From Verrucomicrobiota bacterium (GTDB lineage: Bacteria > Verrucomicrobiota > Verrucomicrobiia > Opitutales > Opitutaceae): DNA of 64,000 bases. Of the stretch, positions 1 to 7,767 are shown in pieces. Position 1 is the stretch's first letter; every line of letters begins with the position of its first letter. The stretch spans positions 62,001 through 126,000 of the forward strand of contig JAEZGX010000014.1 of the NCBI GenBank assembly GCA_023416735.1. The letters are read 5' to 3'. A program made the position numbers and the translations under genes. A model generated the notes under the pieces. The model saw only the letters and a list, made by a program, of their open reading frames with translations, did not search any database and was not told the origin of the DNA.

Positions 1-426
1 GACGAGAGCGCCACGCGCAGACAAATGCCGGCGTGTGAACTCCATGAGCGTTCCGACCACGAGGAGGTAGATTCCAAGATTCACCACCATCTGCAGGCGG
101 GCGTCCCATTGGCCGTTGAGCCAGAACTCGGCCATTGCGAGCAGCCGCGTCAGCGCGGGGCGATGTTCGCTATGCGGATAGAAGAAGATCTGCCATTCGA
201 GGTTTCCATCGAACCAGTTGCGGTAAAAACCCTCGGCGGTCCATTGATCGTGAAAAGGCTGGTCGCTGCCGTAGTGGAAAATCAACCACAGCCGCGCACC
301 CGCTACGCAGAGCACCACGGCAACGGTGAGGAGCCAGCCTGGAATACTGCCTAAAACAGCGTCTGCTCGAGATCGTAGCTGCGGAGGGACAGAGGGGCTC
401 GTCGAGACAGAGGTCGCTGGATGCAC
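1..426 (-). CDS. Partial polytopic membrane protein (runs off left edge)
   Basis: An open frame on the minus strand runs from a GTG at 426 to the window edge, about 142 codons with no stop. A hydrophobic helix sits near residues 30-50 (WLLTVAVVLCVAGARLWLIF). It is followed by an aromatic, acidic loop (FHYGSDQPFHDQWTAEGF) and a second helix near residue 120 (VVNLGIYLLVVGTLMEF). A long loop after the first helix is common in GT-C-type membrane glycosyltransferases, but there is too little sequence to assign a family. The frame opens just after the stop of the zinc-ribbon gene, so the two are probably co-transcribed. The GTG start is a guess, as no ATG lies upstream in frame. Confidence 0.6.
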   Translation of the reverse strand, partial: MHPATSVSTSPSVPPQLRSRADAVLGSIPGWLLTVAVVLCVAGARLWLIFHYGSDQPFHDQWTAEGFYRNWFDGNLEWQIFFYPHSEHRPALTRLLAMAEFWLNGQWDARLQMVVNLGIYLLVVGTLMEFTRRHLSARGALV

Positions 427-438
427 GGAGCCAGAGCG

Positions 439-666
439 CTAGAACTTCAATCGCGTGTTCTCGTGACCGCACGCCGGACATTTCGCGAGCTCGGTGCCGA
501 CGACCGCGGTATAGAGCTCGTTGCACCGGATACAGTGAAACGTGGTCTTGCGGCGCTCGCGCTCGAAGGTGCGGTGGTCGCGCCGGTCATACCAAAGCCA
601 AAGCCCGAGGAACACGATCGCGACGAGCGTGCAGTAGACGATGACGGCGGGAGTGAGATCGAGCAT
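439..666 (-). CDS. Small membrane-anchored zinc-ribbon protein
   Basis: This 75-residue protein has one N-terminal membrane helix (about residues 5-25) and a short cytoplasmic domain with two CxxC pairs, CIRC near residue 45 and CPAC near residue 63. The spacing is that of a rubredoxin/zinc-ribbon fold that binds one metal ion. No enzyme motif is present, so the role is unknown; such proteins are often regulators or assembly factors. It lies downstream of rplQ, beyond an intrinsic terminator, so it probably has its own promoter. The next gene starts about 12 bp after its stop. Confidence 0.75.
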   Translation of the reverse strand: MLDLTPAVIVYCTLVAIVFLGLWLWYDRRDHRTFERERRKTTFHCIRCNELYTAVVGTELAKCPACGHENTRLKF

Positions 667-788
667 GCGGAGACGTCGCTGAAGGTGACAGAATTGCGAT
701 CCGGTGCGAAGCGAAGAATCCGGAGCGCGGAAATCGTGGAGTCGCGAAAGCGCGGGTTGAGCTCTGCCCGCGGTAACGTTTCGCGCGC

Positions 789-818
789 AAAAAAACGCGC
801 CGACGTGGAGTCGGCGCG
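789..818 (-). terminator. Intrinsic terminator after rplQ
   Basis: A 9-bp perfect GC-rich stem (796-804 with 810-818) with a 5-nt loop is followed on the minus strand by a run of seven T (795-789). It lies about 45 bp past the rplQ stop and should end the ribosomal supercluster transcript. Confidence 0.9.
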
Positions 819-863
819 TGAATGATTCTCGCAGATGGCCAAAGCCCCGGAGGGCCGGGCACC

Positions 864-1382
864 TTATTTCTTCTCTTCGGTCGCGGGAGCGGCCTCGGTC
901 GAAGCAGCGGCAGCGGCTTCGGCGGCGGGCGTTGCGGCCTTGGACTTCTTGCCCTTCGACTTCGACGCCTTCTTACCCTTCGACTTCTTGTAGCCGGGAT
1001 CGTCGGCTTTCACCAACTCGATCAAGGCCATCTCAGCCGCGTCGCTGATGCGCGCGCCGAGCTTGTAGATGCGGGTGTAGCCGCCGTTGCGATTCACGAA
1101 CTCCTTGTAGGTTTCGTTGAACAGCTTGGTGATCGCGTCCTCGTTGCGAACGTCGGCGAGGGCGAGACGGCGCAGGTGGATCGCGTCCTTCTTTTCGGTC
1201 TTCGCGGCGGCTTTCTTGGCCTTCGTGATGACCTTCTCGACGAAGGGACGAAGCGCCTTGGCCTTCGTCAGCGTGGTTTGGATACGGCCGTGCTCGAGGA
1301 GCGACGCAGCCATGTTGGACAGCATCGCGCGGCGATGCTCGACGGTGACGCCGAGGGAGGCGCGGTGTTTATTGTGACGCAT
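864..1382 (-). CDS. rplQ: 50S ribosomal protein bL17
   Basis: bL17 binds 23S rRNA in the large subunit. The first ~120 residues match the family (start MRHNKHRASLGVTVEHRRAM, then NMAASLLEHGRIQTTLTKAK). The protein is 172 residues against about 127 in E. coli. The extra ~40 residues are a low-complexity Lys/Ala/Ser/Glu tail that begins with lysine-rich KSKGKK repeats. It is the last gene of the rpsM-rpsK-rpsD-rpoA-rplQ block, in the standard order. Confidence 0.97.
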   Translation of the reverse strand: MRHNKHRASLGVTVEHRRAMLSNMAASLLEHGRIQTTLTKAKALRPFVEKVITKAKKAAAKTEKKDAIHLRRLALADVRNEDAITKLFNETYKEFVNRNGGYTRIYKLGARISDAAEMALIELVKADDPGYKKSKGKKASKSKGKKSKAATPAAEAAAAASTEAAPATEEKK

Positions 1383-1464
1383 TGTGGTTTGTTTTTAGAG
1401 CGTCTCCCGATCGGCGATCCGGTCGCAGCGTGGAGCGGCAGCGGACGGCGCGAGAGACGAAAGG

Positions 1465-1561
1465 ATTTTCGAGTTTGGATTTTCGATTTTCGATCGCGGC
1501 GGAAAGCCCCGGATTTTCGAAAGCCCAAGCAATCGAAAATCCGAAATCGAAAATCGAAAAT
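1465..1561. repeat. Simple-word inverted repeat in rpoA-rplQ spacer
   Basis: Two arms built from the word GATTTTCGA (1465-1494) and its complement ATCGAAAAT (1532-1561) flank a short GC-rich loop. The arms are imperfect inverted repeats, each also internally repetitive with an 8-9 nt period. The AT-rich wording contrasts sharply with the surrounding high-GC sequence. Confidence 0.7.
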
Positions 1562-1565
1562 GGCG

Positions 1566-2567
1566 TTAGCCTTCCTTTTTCGTGTCGAGGAGGCGCTCGT
1601 CGAACTTCATGCCGAGCGAGAGGCCGAGGGCTTCGAGCTTCTCCTTGATTTCGTTGAGCGACTTCTTGCCGAAGTTCCGATACTTGAGCATCTCCTGCTC
1701 GGTCTTCATCGCGAGCTCGCCGACGGTGGTGATGTTCGCGTTGTTCAAGCAGTTGGCGGCGCGAACCGAGAGCTCGATTTCGTTGACCGACATGTTGAGG
1801 AGCTTGCGGAGCTTGTTCTGCTCCTCGCTGACCTCGGACTGCTGGTTCTCGAATTCGTAGGTCTCCTGGCTGACGCGGTCGAAGACATCGAGGTGGTGCT
1901 TCAGGATCGACGCGGCCTGCTTCAGGGCATCGTCGGGCGTGATGCGGCCGTCCGTCCAGATTTCGAGCACGAGCTTGTCGTAATCGGTGATCTGGCCGAC
2001 GCGGGTCGCTTCGACGGCATACTTCACGAGGCGCACGGGAGAGAAGAGCGAGTCGATCGGGATGACGCCGATGGCCTGCTCTTCCTTCTTGTTGGCTTCG
2101 CCCGGGTAGTAACCGCGGCCGGTCTTGATCTCGATCTCCGCGTCGAAGTTCTTGCGGGTATCGAGCGTGCAGATGACCTGCTCCGGATTGATGATCTGGA
2201 TATTGGCGTCCTGCTGAATATCCGCGGCGGTGACGACACCGCTCTTGGTGGCGCGGATGCTGAGCGTGATCGGCTCCCGTTTCTGGGAGACGATGAGGAC
2301 CTTCTTCAGGTTGAGAACGATGTCGGTGACATCCTCGACGACGCCGTCGATGGACTGGAACTCGTGATTCACGCCGTCGATCTTGATCGACGAAATGGCG
2401 GCGCCCTCGATGGAGCTCAGGAGAACGCGACGCAGGGAGTTGCCGACCGTGTGGCCGTAGCCGGCCTCGAAAGGCTCAGCGATGAACTTGGCATAGGTCG
2501 GCGTTGCGCCTTCCTCGACCTTCGTGAGTTTGGACGGGAGTTCGAACTTTCCGAGACGTTTGGGCAT
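1566..2567 (-). CDS. rpoA: DNA-directed RNA polymerase subunit alpha
   Basis: Alpha dimerises to seed RNA polymerase assembly and contacts promoter DNA and activators. The 333-residue length is normal. The N-terminal domain (about 1-235) has the dimerisation motif region GYGHTVGNSLRRVLLSS near residues 37-53. After a linker, the C-terminal domain (about 255-325) has the helix-hairpin-helix core (YRNFGKKSLNEIKEKL). The gene lies between rpsD and rplQ, as in most bacteria. Confidence 0.98.
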   Translation of the reverse strand: MPKRLGKFELPSKLTKVEEGATPTYAKFIAEPFEAGYGHTVGNSLRRVLLSSIEGAAISSIKIDGVNHEFQSIDGVVEDVTDIVLNLKKVLIVSQKREPITLSIRATKSGVVTAADIQQDANIQIINPEQVICTLDTRKNFDAEIEIKTGRGYYPGEANKKEEQAIGVIPIDSLFSPVRLVKYAVEATRVGQITDYDKLVLEIWTDGRITPDDALKQAASILKHHLDVFDRVSQETYEFENQQSEVSEEQNKLRKLLNMSVNEIELSVRAANCLNNANITTVGELAMKTEQEMLKYRNFGKKSLNEIKEKLEALGLSLGMKFDERLLDTKKEG

Positions 2568-2623
2568 GGCGGTGAGTGCGGACGTTTTAAGAGGTGATTG
2601 AGGCGTGTAACAGGAGCCGCCGA

Positions 2624-3235
2624 TTAGAAGCGCGAGTAGAACTCGACGATCAGCTGCTCGTTGATGCCCTGCTCCATTTCGTCGCGGTTCGGCAGGCGAT
2701 TGACGGTAGCCTTGAACGCTTCCGCGTTCATCGTGAGCCAGCCAGGGACGTTGCGGATGCGGTTCTCTTCGAGATTGCGCGTAGCGAGCTGGCGCGACGC
2801 GGGAGAGTTTTTGACTTCGATCTCGTCGCCGGCCTTCACGCTGTAGGAAGCGATGTCGACCTTGTGGCCGTTCACGCGAATGTGGCCGTGGTTGACGAAC
2901 TGACGGGCGGCGGCGCGGCTCTTCGCGAGACCGAGAAGATAAACGACCGAGTCGAGACGCGTTTCGAGGAGCTGAAGGAAGCGTTCGCCGGTGACGCCGC
3001 GCTCGCTCTTGGCGATTTCGAAGATGCGGCGGAATTGGCGCTCGAGGAGGCCGTAGATGTAACGGAGCTTCTGCTTTTCGTTAAGGCCGAGGGCGTATTC
3101 GGAGACTTTACGGCGGAGCTTCGGGCCGTGCTGGCCGGGCGGATACGAGCGGCGTTCGAAGGCCTTGCCCGAGCCGAGAAGCTGCTGGCCGAAGCGACGG
3201 CTGATGCGGGTGGTTGGACCGGTGTAACGAGCCAT
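2624..3235 (-). CDS. rpsD: 30S ribosomal protein uS4
   Basis: uS4 is a primary 16S rRNA binder that nucleates assembly of the small-subunit body. At 203 residues it is full length. The N-terminal region has ERRSYPPGQHGPKLRRKVSE, and the S4 RNA-binding domain lies at about 95-155 (RLDSVVYLLGLAKSRAAARQ, then VNHGHIRVNGHKV). The N-terminal zinc-binding cysteines of some uS4 proteins are absent, so this is the zinc-free form. It may autoregulate this block as in E. coli, but no leader structure was recognised here. Confidence 0.97.
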   Translation of the reverse strand: MARYTGPTTRISRRFGQQLLGSGKAFERRSYPPGQHGPKLRRKVSEYALGLNEKQKLRYIYGLLERQFRRIFEIAKSERGVTGERFLQLLETRLDSVVYLLGLAKSRAAARQFVNHGHIRVNGHKVDIASYSVKAGDEIEVKNSPASRQLATRNLEENRIRNVPGWLTMNAEAFKATVNRLPNRDEMEQGINEQLIVEFYSRF

Positions 3236-3243
3236 GTTCTGTT

Positions 3244-3274
3244 AGTTTGAAATTTGAGATTGGAAATTTGAGAT
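3244..3274. repeat. Tandem simple-word spacer rpsK-rpsD
   Basis: The word GAAATTTGAGAT occurs twice in tandem (about 15-nt period) in the 55-bp gap between rpsK and rpsD. It belongs to the same kind of AT-rich word repeats seen near rpoA, secY and rpsM. Confidence 0.55.
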
Positions 3275-3290
3275 CCCGTGCGAGGCACGG

Positions 3291-3911
3291 TTACACGCGG
3301 CGGCGTTTGCGCGGGCGGCAGCCGTTGTGCGGGACAGGCGTGACATCGATGATCGAGGTGATCTCGAGGCCGATCGCCTGCAGGGCGCGGATCGCGGAAT
3401 CGCGGCCGAGGCCGGGACCGGAAACGCGAATGACGATGTCCTTCAAACCGTGCGACATCGCGTTGCGGGCGGCGTCCTGGGCGACAACCTGGGCGGCGTA
3501 GGCGGTGGATTTGCGGGAGCCGCGGAAGTTGCACTTGCCGGCGGAGGACCACGAGATCACGCGGCCTTGCTGGTCGGTGATGGAGACGATCGTGTTGTTG
3601 AAAGAGGCGAGCACGTTGGCGATGCCGGACGTGACGTTCTTCGAACCTTTGGCTTTGCGGACCTTGATGACGCCGAGCTCTTCCTTGAGGAGATCTTCGG
3701 CGGTCGGCTGCTTGGCCACACCACCGACGAGCTCAACCGGCTTTTCGGCGGCAGCGGGTGCGGCGGCGGCGCCTTCAGCGGCGGGAGCAGCGGCCTTGGG
3801 GGCCTTGGCTTTCTTCTCGGGCTTTTCGGCGGGCGCGGCAGCGCCTTCAACGGCGACGGTGGCGGCCTTGATCGGCTTCTCTTTTTTCGGGGCGGACTTT
3901 TCTTCGGCCAT
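3291..3911 (-). CDS. rpsK: 30S ribosomal protein uS11 with long N-terminal extension
   Basis: uS11 forms part of the 30S platform and contacts mRNA near the E site. The family core occupies about residues 85-206 (NVTSGIANVLASFNNTIVSI; ends in the conserved basic tail PRKRRRV). At 206 residues it is about 77 longer than the E. coli protein. The surplus is an N-terminal Ala/Pro/Lys/Glu low-complexity arm. The start ATG at 3911 lies 12 bp after the rpsM stop, and no good internal start precedes the core, so the extension is probably real. Confidence 0.96.
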   Translation of the reverse strand: MAEEKSAPKKEKPIKAATVAVEGAAAPAEKPEKKAKAPKAAAPAAEGAAAAPAAAEKPVELVGGVAKQPTAEDLLKEELGVIKVRKAKGSKNVTSGIANVLASFNNTIVSITDQQGRVISWSSAGKCNFRGSRKSTAYAAQVVAQDAARNAMSHGLKDIVIRVSGPGLGRDSAIRALQAIGLEITSIIDVTPVPHNGCRPRKRRRV

Positions 3912-3923
3912 GTTCGTAAAGGA

Positions 3924-4301
3924 TTATTCTTTGGCTTTGGTGACGCCGACGGTGCGGCGCGGGCCCTTGCGCGTGCGGGCGTTGGTGGAGGTGCGCTGAC
4001 CGCGAACCGGAAGGCTGCGGCGGTGGCGAACGCCCCGGTAGCAATTGATCGCCTGGAGGCGCTTGAGATTGCCGGCGATTTCGCGGCGGAGGTCACCTTC
4101 GAGCACCCACTTGTGCTCGCCGATGATGTTGATGATCTTGTTCAGCTGCTCCTCGGTGAGATCCTGAGCGCGCATGTCGGGATTCAGACCCGCTTCTTTC
4201 ACGAGGAGATCGGCCCGCGAGGGACCGATGCCGTTGATGTAACGGAGGGAATACGCGACTTTCTTTTTCGCGGGGAGTTCTACGCCGAGGAGACGAGGCA
4301 T
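3924..4301 (-). CDS. rpsM: 30S ribosomal protein uS13
   Basis: uS13 sits in the 30S head and makes intersubunit bridges and contacts with P-site tRNA. The 125 residues begin with MPRLLGVELPAKKKVAYSLR and include the helix-hairpin-helix YINGIGPSRADLL. The basic C-terminal tail includes RGVRHRRSLPVRGQRT. infA and rpmJ, which often precede rpsM, are absent: map is directly upstream with a 53-bp gap. Confidence 0.97.
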   Translation of the reverse strand: MPRLLGVELPAKKKVAYSLRYINGIGPSRADLLVKEAGLNPDMRAQDLTEEQLNKIINIIGEHKWVLEGDLRREIAGNLKRLQAINCYRGVRHRRSLPVRGQRTSTNARTRKGPRRTVGVTKAKE

Positions 4302-4304
4302 ATT

Positions 4305-4337
4305 GAGTTCTTAGTTGAGAGTTAAGTGTTGAGAGGG
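4305..4337. repeat. Simple-word spacer map-rpsM
   Basis: The map-rpsM gap contains near-tandem copies of the word CTCTCAACACTTAACT (minus strand, roughly 12-nt period). It is a short AT-rich word repeat like those in other spacers of this cluster. Confidence 0.5.
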
Positions 4338-4354
4338 ATGAAAAGGGAAAGGGA

Positions 4355-5134
4355 TCAGGAAACTTGAGCGCGAGGGACGGTGAGGATTTCGGGGCCATTC
4401 TCCGTAGTGAGAACCGTGTGCTCGAAATGGGCGGAGGGGGACCCATCAGCGGTCACGCACGTCCAGCCATCCGAGAGGATCTTGGTCTTGTGGCCGCCGA
4501 GATTCACCATGGGCTCGATCGCGAGCGTCATGCCGGGTTTGATTCGATCGCCGGATCCACGTCGCCCGAAGTTCGGAATTTCGGGAGGTTCGTGCATCGA
4601 AGCGCCGACGCCATGACCGACCATGTCGCGAACGACGCTGAAGCCGTTGGATTCGACGTGTTGCTGGATCGCGTGAGAGATATCGCCGATGCGATTTCCG
4701 ACCGCGGCCTGGCGAATGCCAAGATCGAGGGCTTCGCGGCTGACGCGAAGGAGTCGCTCGAGGCCGGGCTGGATGTTACCGACGGGAACGGTGTAGGCGT
4801 TGTCGCCGACGTATCCGTTATACCATACAACGATATCCAGCGAGACGATGTCGCCATCGCGTAGAACGCGGCGGAACGAAGGGATGCCGTGAACGACTTC
4901 GTCGTTGACCGAGATACAGGTATGCGCCGGGTAGCGATGATGGCCGTGTTGGTAGCCGTAACAGGCGCTGCGGGCTCCGAGGCGCGCGATCCAATCGCGT
5001 CCAGCCTCTTCCAAGTCTTGCGTAGTGATGCCAGGGCGCACGAGCGGCTTGAGGTTTTCAAGCACGGTCGCGGCGATGGCGCACGCCTCGCGCATCTTCG
5101 CGATTCCATCTTTCGATTTGATCGGAACCGTCAT
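4355..5134 (-). CDS. map: Methionine aminopeptidase, type I
   Basis: Map removes the N-terminal methionine from nascent proteins after deformylation. The 259-residue single-domain pita-bread fold shows the five metal ligands in order: two Asp in SLDIVVWYNGYVGDNAYTV (about 97-115), His in GHGVGASMHEPPEIPNFG (about 175), Glu in IEPMVNLG, and Glu in the C-terminal EHTVLTTENG. No N-terminal zinc-finger linker is present. The start overlaps the stop of the adk-like gene (ATGA), implying translational coupling in the secY operon. Confidence 0.97.
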   Translation of the reverse strand: MTVPIKSKDGIAKMREACAIAATVLENLKPLVRPGITTQDLEEAGRDWIARLGARSACYGYQHGHHRYPAHTCISVNDEVVHGIPSFRRVLRDGDIVSLDIVVWYNGYVGDNAYTVPVGNIQPGLERLLRVSREALDLGIRQAAVGNRIGDISHAIQQHVESNGFSVVRDMVGHGVGASMHEPPEIPNFGRRGSGDRIKPGMTLAIEPMVNLGGHKTKILSDGWTCVTADGSPSAHFEHTVLTTENGPEILTVPRAQVS

Positions 5135-5559
5135 GCGGCGAGATCGCCGGCCTCAAGGACGAGGCCCAGCGTGCGATAATGTTCAACGAGCGACTCGCTG
5201 GAGCCGGTGCCGGCCAGAACCCCATCAAGGGATTCGTCGCGGGCGTCGAGCCATTCGTCGAACACTTTAGCTTGGAGCAGCGTAGCCGGGAATTCTGTGA
5301 GAAGAAATCCCGCATCAGGTTTGCGCGTGAAGAACCACTTTCGCATGGGAGCGAGTGTGGCTGCTTCTTCCGCCGCGGCCGAAACCGGGCGACGCGAAAT
5401 CTCCGACCGCATCAGTTTGGCGGGAGAGACGTGCTCAAGATTCAAAGAACGGGCTCGGTCCATCAGCTTTTCGAAGGGAAAAACAGGCGAACCGAGGACA
5501 AGGAGCTTGGTTTTGGCGTGAAGGCCGAGCCGAGCGAAAGGGTCGTTGATGGGGGCCAT
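5131..5559 (-). CDS. Degenerate adenylate-kinase-like protein without P-loop
   Basis: The 142-residue protein sits exactly where adk usually lies, between secY and map. Two stretches look like Adk: TKLLVLGSPVFPFEKLMDRA near residue 17 aligns with the Walker A strand and loop (family GxPGAGKGTQ), and GFLLTEFPATLLQAKVFDEW near 86 aligns with family GFLLDGFPRTxxQA. The glycine-rich loop and catalytic Lys are gone, the DGFPR arginine is Ala, and the LID domain is missing (Adk is about 215 residues). I infer a catalytically dead Adk remnant, possibly kept as a small binding protein. The ATG at 5559 is preferred over an upstream GTG at 5565. A functional adk must lie elsewhere. Confidence 0.75.
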   Translation of the reverse strand: MAPINDPFARLGLHAKTKLLVLGSPVFPFEKLMDRARSLNLEHVSPAKLMRSEISRRPVSAAAEEAATLAPMRKWFFTRKPDAGFLLTEFPATLLQAKVFDEWLDARDESLDGVLAGTGSSESLVEHYRTLGLVLEAGDLAA

Positions 5560-5577
5560 GGCCACCCGAGTAAAGCA

Positions 5578-7080
5578 CTAAAGTGCGAACCGTTGGATGG
5601 CCCACGCCGCGATGCCGACCAAGAAGATCGCCGTCACGGGAAGACCAAGTTTCAGCAAGGCTTCGGAGCTGACCGCCTCGCCGCTCATGCCGGTTGGAGT
5701 CGCACTGCGCGCCCGGATACGGCCCTTCTTCAAGAAGCCGTCGTAGTGCCGCTGCAGCAGGAACGTCTCGACTTGGCGCATCGTGTCCAAGACCACACCC
5801 ACCGTGATCAACATGCCGGTGCCGCCGAAGAAGATCGCGATGCGTTGCGGGACGTTGAGCTCGAACAGCAACACGTCCGGCATCACGGCGATGACCGTCA
5901 GGAAGATCGCGCCAGCCAACGTGAGGCGCGTCATGATGAAGTCCAGGAACTGAGCCGTCGGCTCACCGGGGCGCACGCCGGGGACGTAGCCGCCGTATTT
6001 CTTCAGATCGTCAGCAATCTGGATCGGTTTGAACATCACGGACACCCAGAAGTAGCTGAAGAAAAGGATCAGCGAGGTGTAGATGAGATAGTAAACCCAG
6101 TTGCCACTGACGAGCTTCTCGGAGAACTCGACGAGGAACTTGATGTTAAACGCGGCGCCGAGCTGGGAGAAAATCTGCTGCGGGAAGAGCAGGATCGCGC
6201 TCGCGAAGATCACGGGCATGACGCCGGAGTAGTTGACCTTCAAGGGAAGGAACGAGCTTTGACCGCCCATGACCTTGTTGCCGACCACGCGCTTCGCGTA
6301 TTGGACCGGGATCTTCCTCTGACCCTGGACGACCATGATGATTCCCATCACCACGACGATAAAGAGCGCGAGCATGATGACAGCCTGCGGCACGCCGAGG
6401 TTGGGGCCGGTGCCGACCGGGCGGAAGAAGAGCTGGTAGGTTTGCGCTGCCGCGCCAGGGATGTCGGCCAGAATGCCGACGGTAATCAGGAGCGAGACGC
6501 CATTACCGATGCCGCGCTGCGTGATCTGTTCGCCGAGCCACATCAGCAGCATCGTGCCGGCGGTCATGAAGATCACCGACGTTATCAGGAAGCTGACTTT
6601 GCTTACTATGACGATGCTCCCGTAGGCATTTACGTCGTAGCCGGGGAAGAGCCGTCCTGGATTTTCCAACGCCAGGATCAGCAGCGTGCCTTGCACCAAG
6701 CAGATCAGGACCGTCGCGTAGCGGGTGTATTGCGTCAGCTTCTGCCGGCCGACGTCACCTTCTTGCTGCAAACGGCTGAGCGCCGGCACCACTGCGGTCA
6801 TCAACTGGAAGATGATGGACGCGCTGATGTAAGGCATGATGCCCAACGCGCAGATCGCGCCCTTCGTGAGCGCGCCGCCGGTGAACATGTTGTAGAGGCC
6901 GACAAGCGTGCCTTCACCCTGCGCCGTTTGATCGGCGAAGAAGTGCTGCAACGGACCGGGATCGATGCCGGGCAGCGGAATGTTAGCACCCACGCGCGCG
7001 ACGAACAAAAGCGCGAGCGTGTAGAAGATCCGCGAGCGAAGCTCCGGAATCTTCAGCGAATTGGTGAAGGCAGAAAACAC
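5578..7080 (-). CDS. secY: Protein translocase subunit SecY
   Basis: SecY is the channel of the Sec translocon, partnered by SecE (encoded at 31625-31828) and SecG. The 500-residue protein has about ten membrane helices and the family signatures IPLPGIDPG near residues 34-42 and GGALTKGAICALGIMPYISA near 67-86. The cytoplasmic loop GQRKIPVQYAKR near 255 and the C-terminal GTGMLITVGVVLDTMRQVE also match. It is somewhat longer than E. coli SecY (443). The start is a GTG at 7080. It follows rplO in the standard spc-operon order. Confidence 0.98.
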   Translation of the reverse strand: MFSAFTNSLKIPELRSRIFYTLALLFVARVGANIPLPGIDPGPLQHFFADQTAQGEGTLVGLYNMFTGGALTKGAICALGIMPYISASIIFQLMTAVVPALSRLQQEGDVGRQKLTQYTRYATVLICLVQGTLLILALENPGRLFPGYDVNAYGSIVIVSKVSFLITSVIFMTAGTMLLMWLGEQITQRGIGNGVSLLITVGILADIPGAAAQTYQLFFRPVGTGPNLGVPQAVIMLALFIVVVMGIIMVVQGQRKIPVQYAKRVVGNKVMGGQSSFLPLKVNYSGVMPVIFASAILLFPQQIFSQLGAAFNIKFLVEFSEKLVSGNWVYYLIYTSLILFFSYFWVSVMFKPIQIADDLKKYGGYVPGVRPGEPTAQFLDFIMTRLTLAGAIFLTVIAVMPDVLLFELNVPQRIAIFFGGTGMLITVGVVLDTMRQVETFLLQRHYDGFLKKGRIRARSATPTGMSGEAVSSEALLKLGLPVTAIFLVGIAAWAIQRFAL

Positions 7081-7091
7081 GGGAATGGATC

Positions 7092-7197
7092 TATGAATTA
7101 CGATCTACGATTTACGATGGGGGATTCGCCGCCGGGCCGACTGGTGAAGGCGAGCTGCCAGCACCAATCATAAATCAACAATCGTAAATCATAAATT
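7092..7197. repeat. Simple-word inverted repeat in rplO-secY spacer
   Basis: The 123-bp spacer holds two AT-rich arms made of ATTTACGAT-type words (7092-7118) and complementary ATCGTAAATCATAAAT-type words (7166-7197). They flank a GC-rich middle, so the spacer could fold as an imperfect long hairpin. The layout matches the spacer at 1465-1561 although the word differs. Confidence 0.65.
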
Positions 7198-7203
7198 TGG
7201 GCG

Positions 7204-7650
7204 TCAGCCCACCACGGCCTGACCGCCGGCCTTTTCGATCTTGGCCTTGGCGGATTCGGAGAACTTCGCGGCGGTGACCTTCAGGGCGCGGCCGATTTCA
7301 CCGTTGCCGAGGATCTTGACCGACTTCTCGCCCGCGCGTATCAGACCGTTGGCGGCGAGGACTTCGGCGGTGACTTCGTTGACGCTGGCGTCGAGCGATG
7401 CGAGATCACCGACGTTGACGACCGGAAGCTCGGTGCGAAAGTTGAATTGATTGAAGCCGCGGTGCGGGAGCTTGCGGTAGAGGGGCATCTGGCCGCCTTC
7501 GAAGCCCGGGCGGATGCTGCCGCCGGAACGGGCCGTCTGGCCCTTGCCGCCGCGACCGGAGGTCTTGCCGTGGCCGCCACCTTCGCCGCAGCCAACGCGC
7601 TTCTTGCGGTGCACGGCACCGGGGACGTTCTTGAGTTCGTGGAGTTTCAT
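7204..7650 (-). CDS. rplO: 50S ribosomal protein uL15
   Basis: uL15 is a late-assembly large-subunit protein. The 148 residues begin with the typical MKLHELKNVPGAVHRKKRVG, followed by the glycine-rich rRNA-binding arm (GGGHGKTSGRGGKGQTARSG), GFEGGQMPLYRKLPHRGF, and a globular C-terminus. rpmD (uL30), which normally separates rpsE and rplO, is absent. Confidence 0.97.
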   Translation of the reverse strand: MKLHELKNVPGAVHRKKRVGCGEGGGHGKTSGRGGKGQTARSGGSIRPGFEGGQMPLYRKLPHRGFNQFNFRTELPVVNVGDLASLDASVNEVTAEVLAANGLIRAGEKSVKILGNGEIGRALKVTAAKFSESAKAKIEKAGGQAVVG

Positions 7651-7767
7651 TGGGTTCCTCTATGGGCGCCCTACTCCGCTGCGTTCGCGCGGAGAGGACT
7701 CGGATTTGTAGTGAGAATTCGGATGCGGGATGGGACGCCGCTTAAGGCGTCCCTAGTATCGCGGCGA
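7651..7767. repeat. Palindromic intergenic element rpsE-rplO
   Basis: The 117-bp gap contains a perfect 8-bp stem (7732-7739 with 7746-7753, loop GCTTAA) and a second GC-rich imperfect stem around 7655-7700. No T-run follows, so it is not a terminator. It resembles a REP-like element inserted where rpmD would be expected; 117 bp is too short for a uL30 gene. Confidence 0.5.

Noticed and set aside
7651..7767. Possible rpmD between rpsE and rplO
   Set aside because: The gap is only 117 bp and holds palindromes; uL30 needs about 180 bp.
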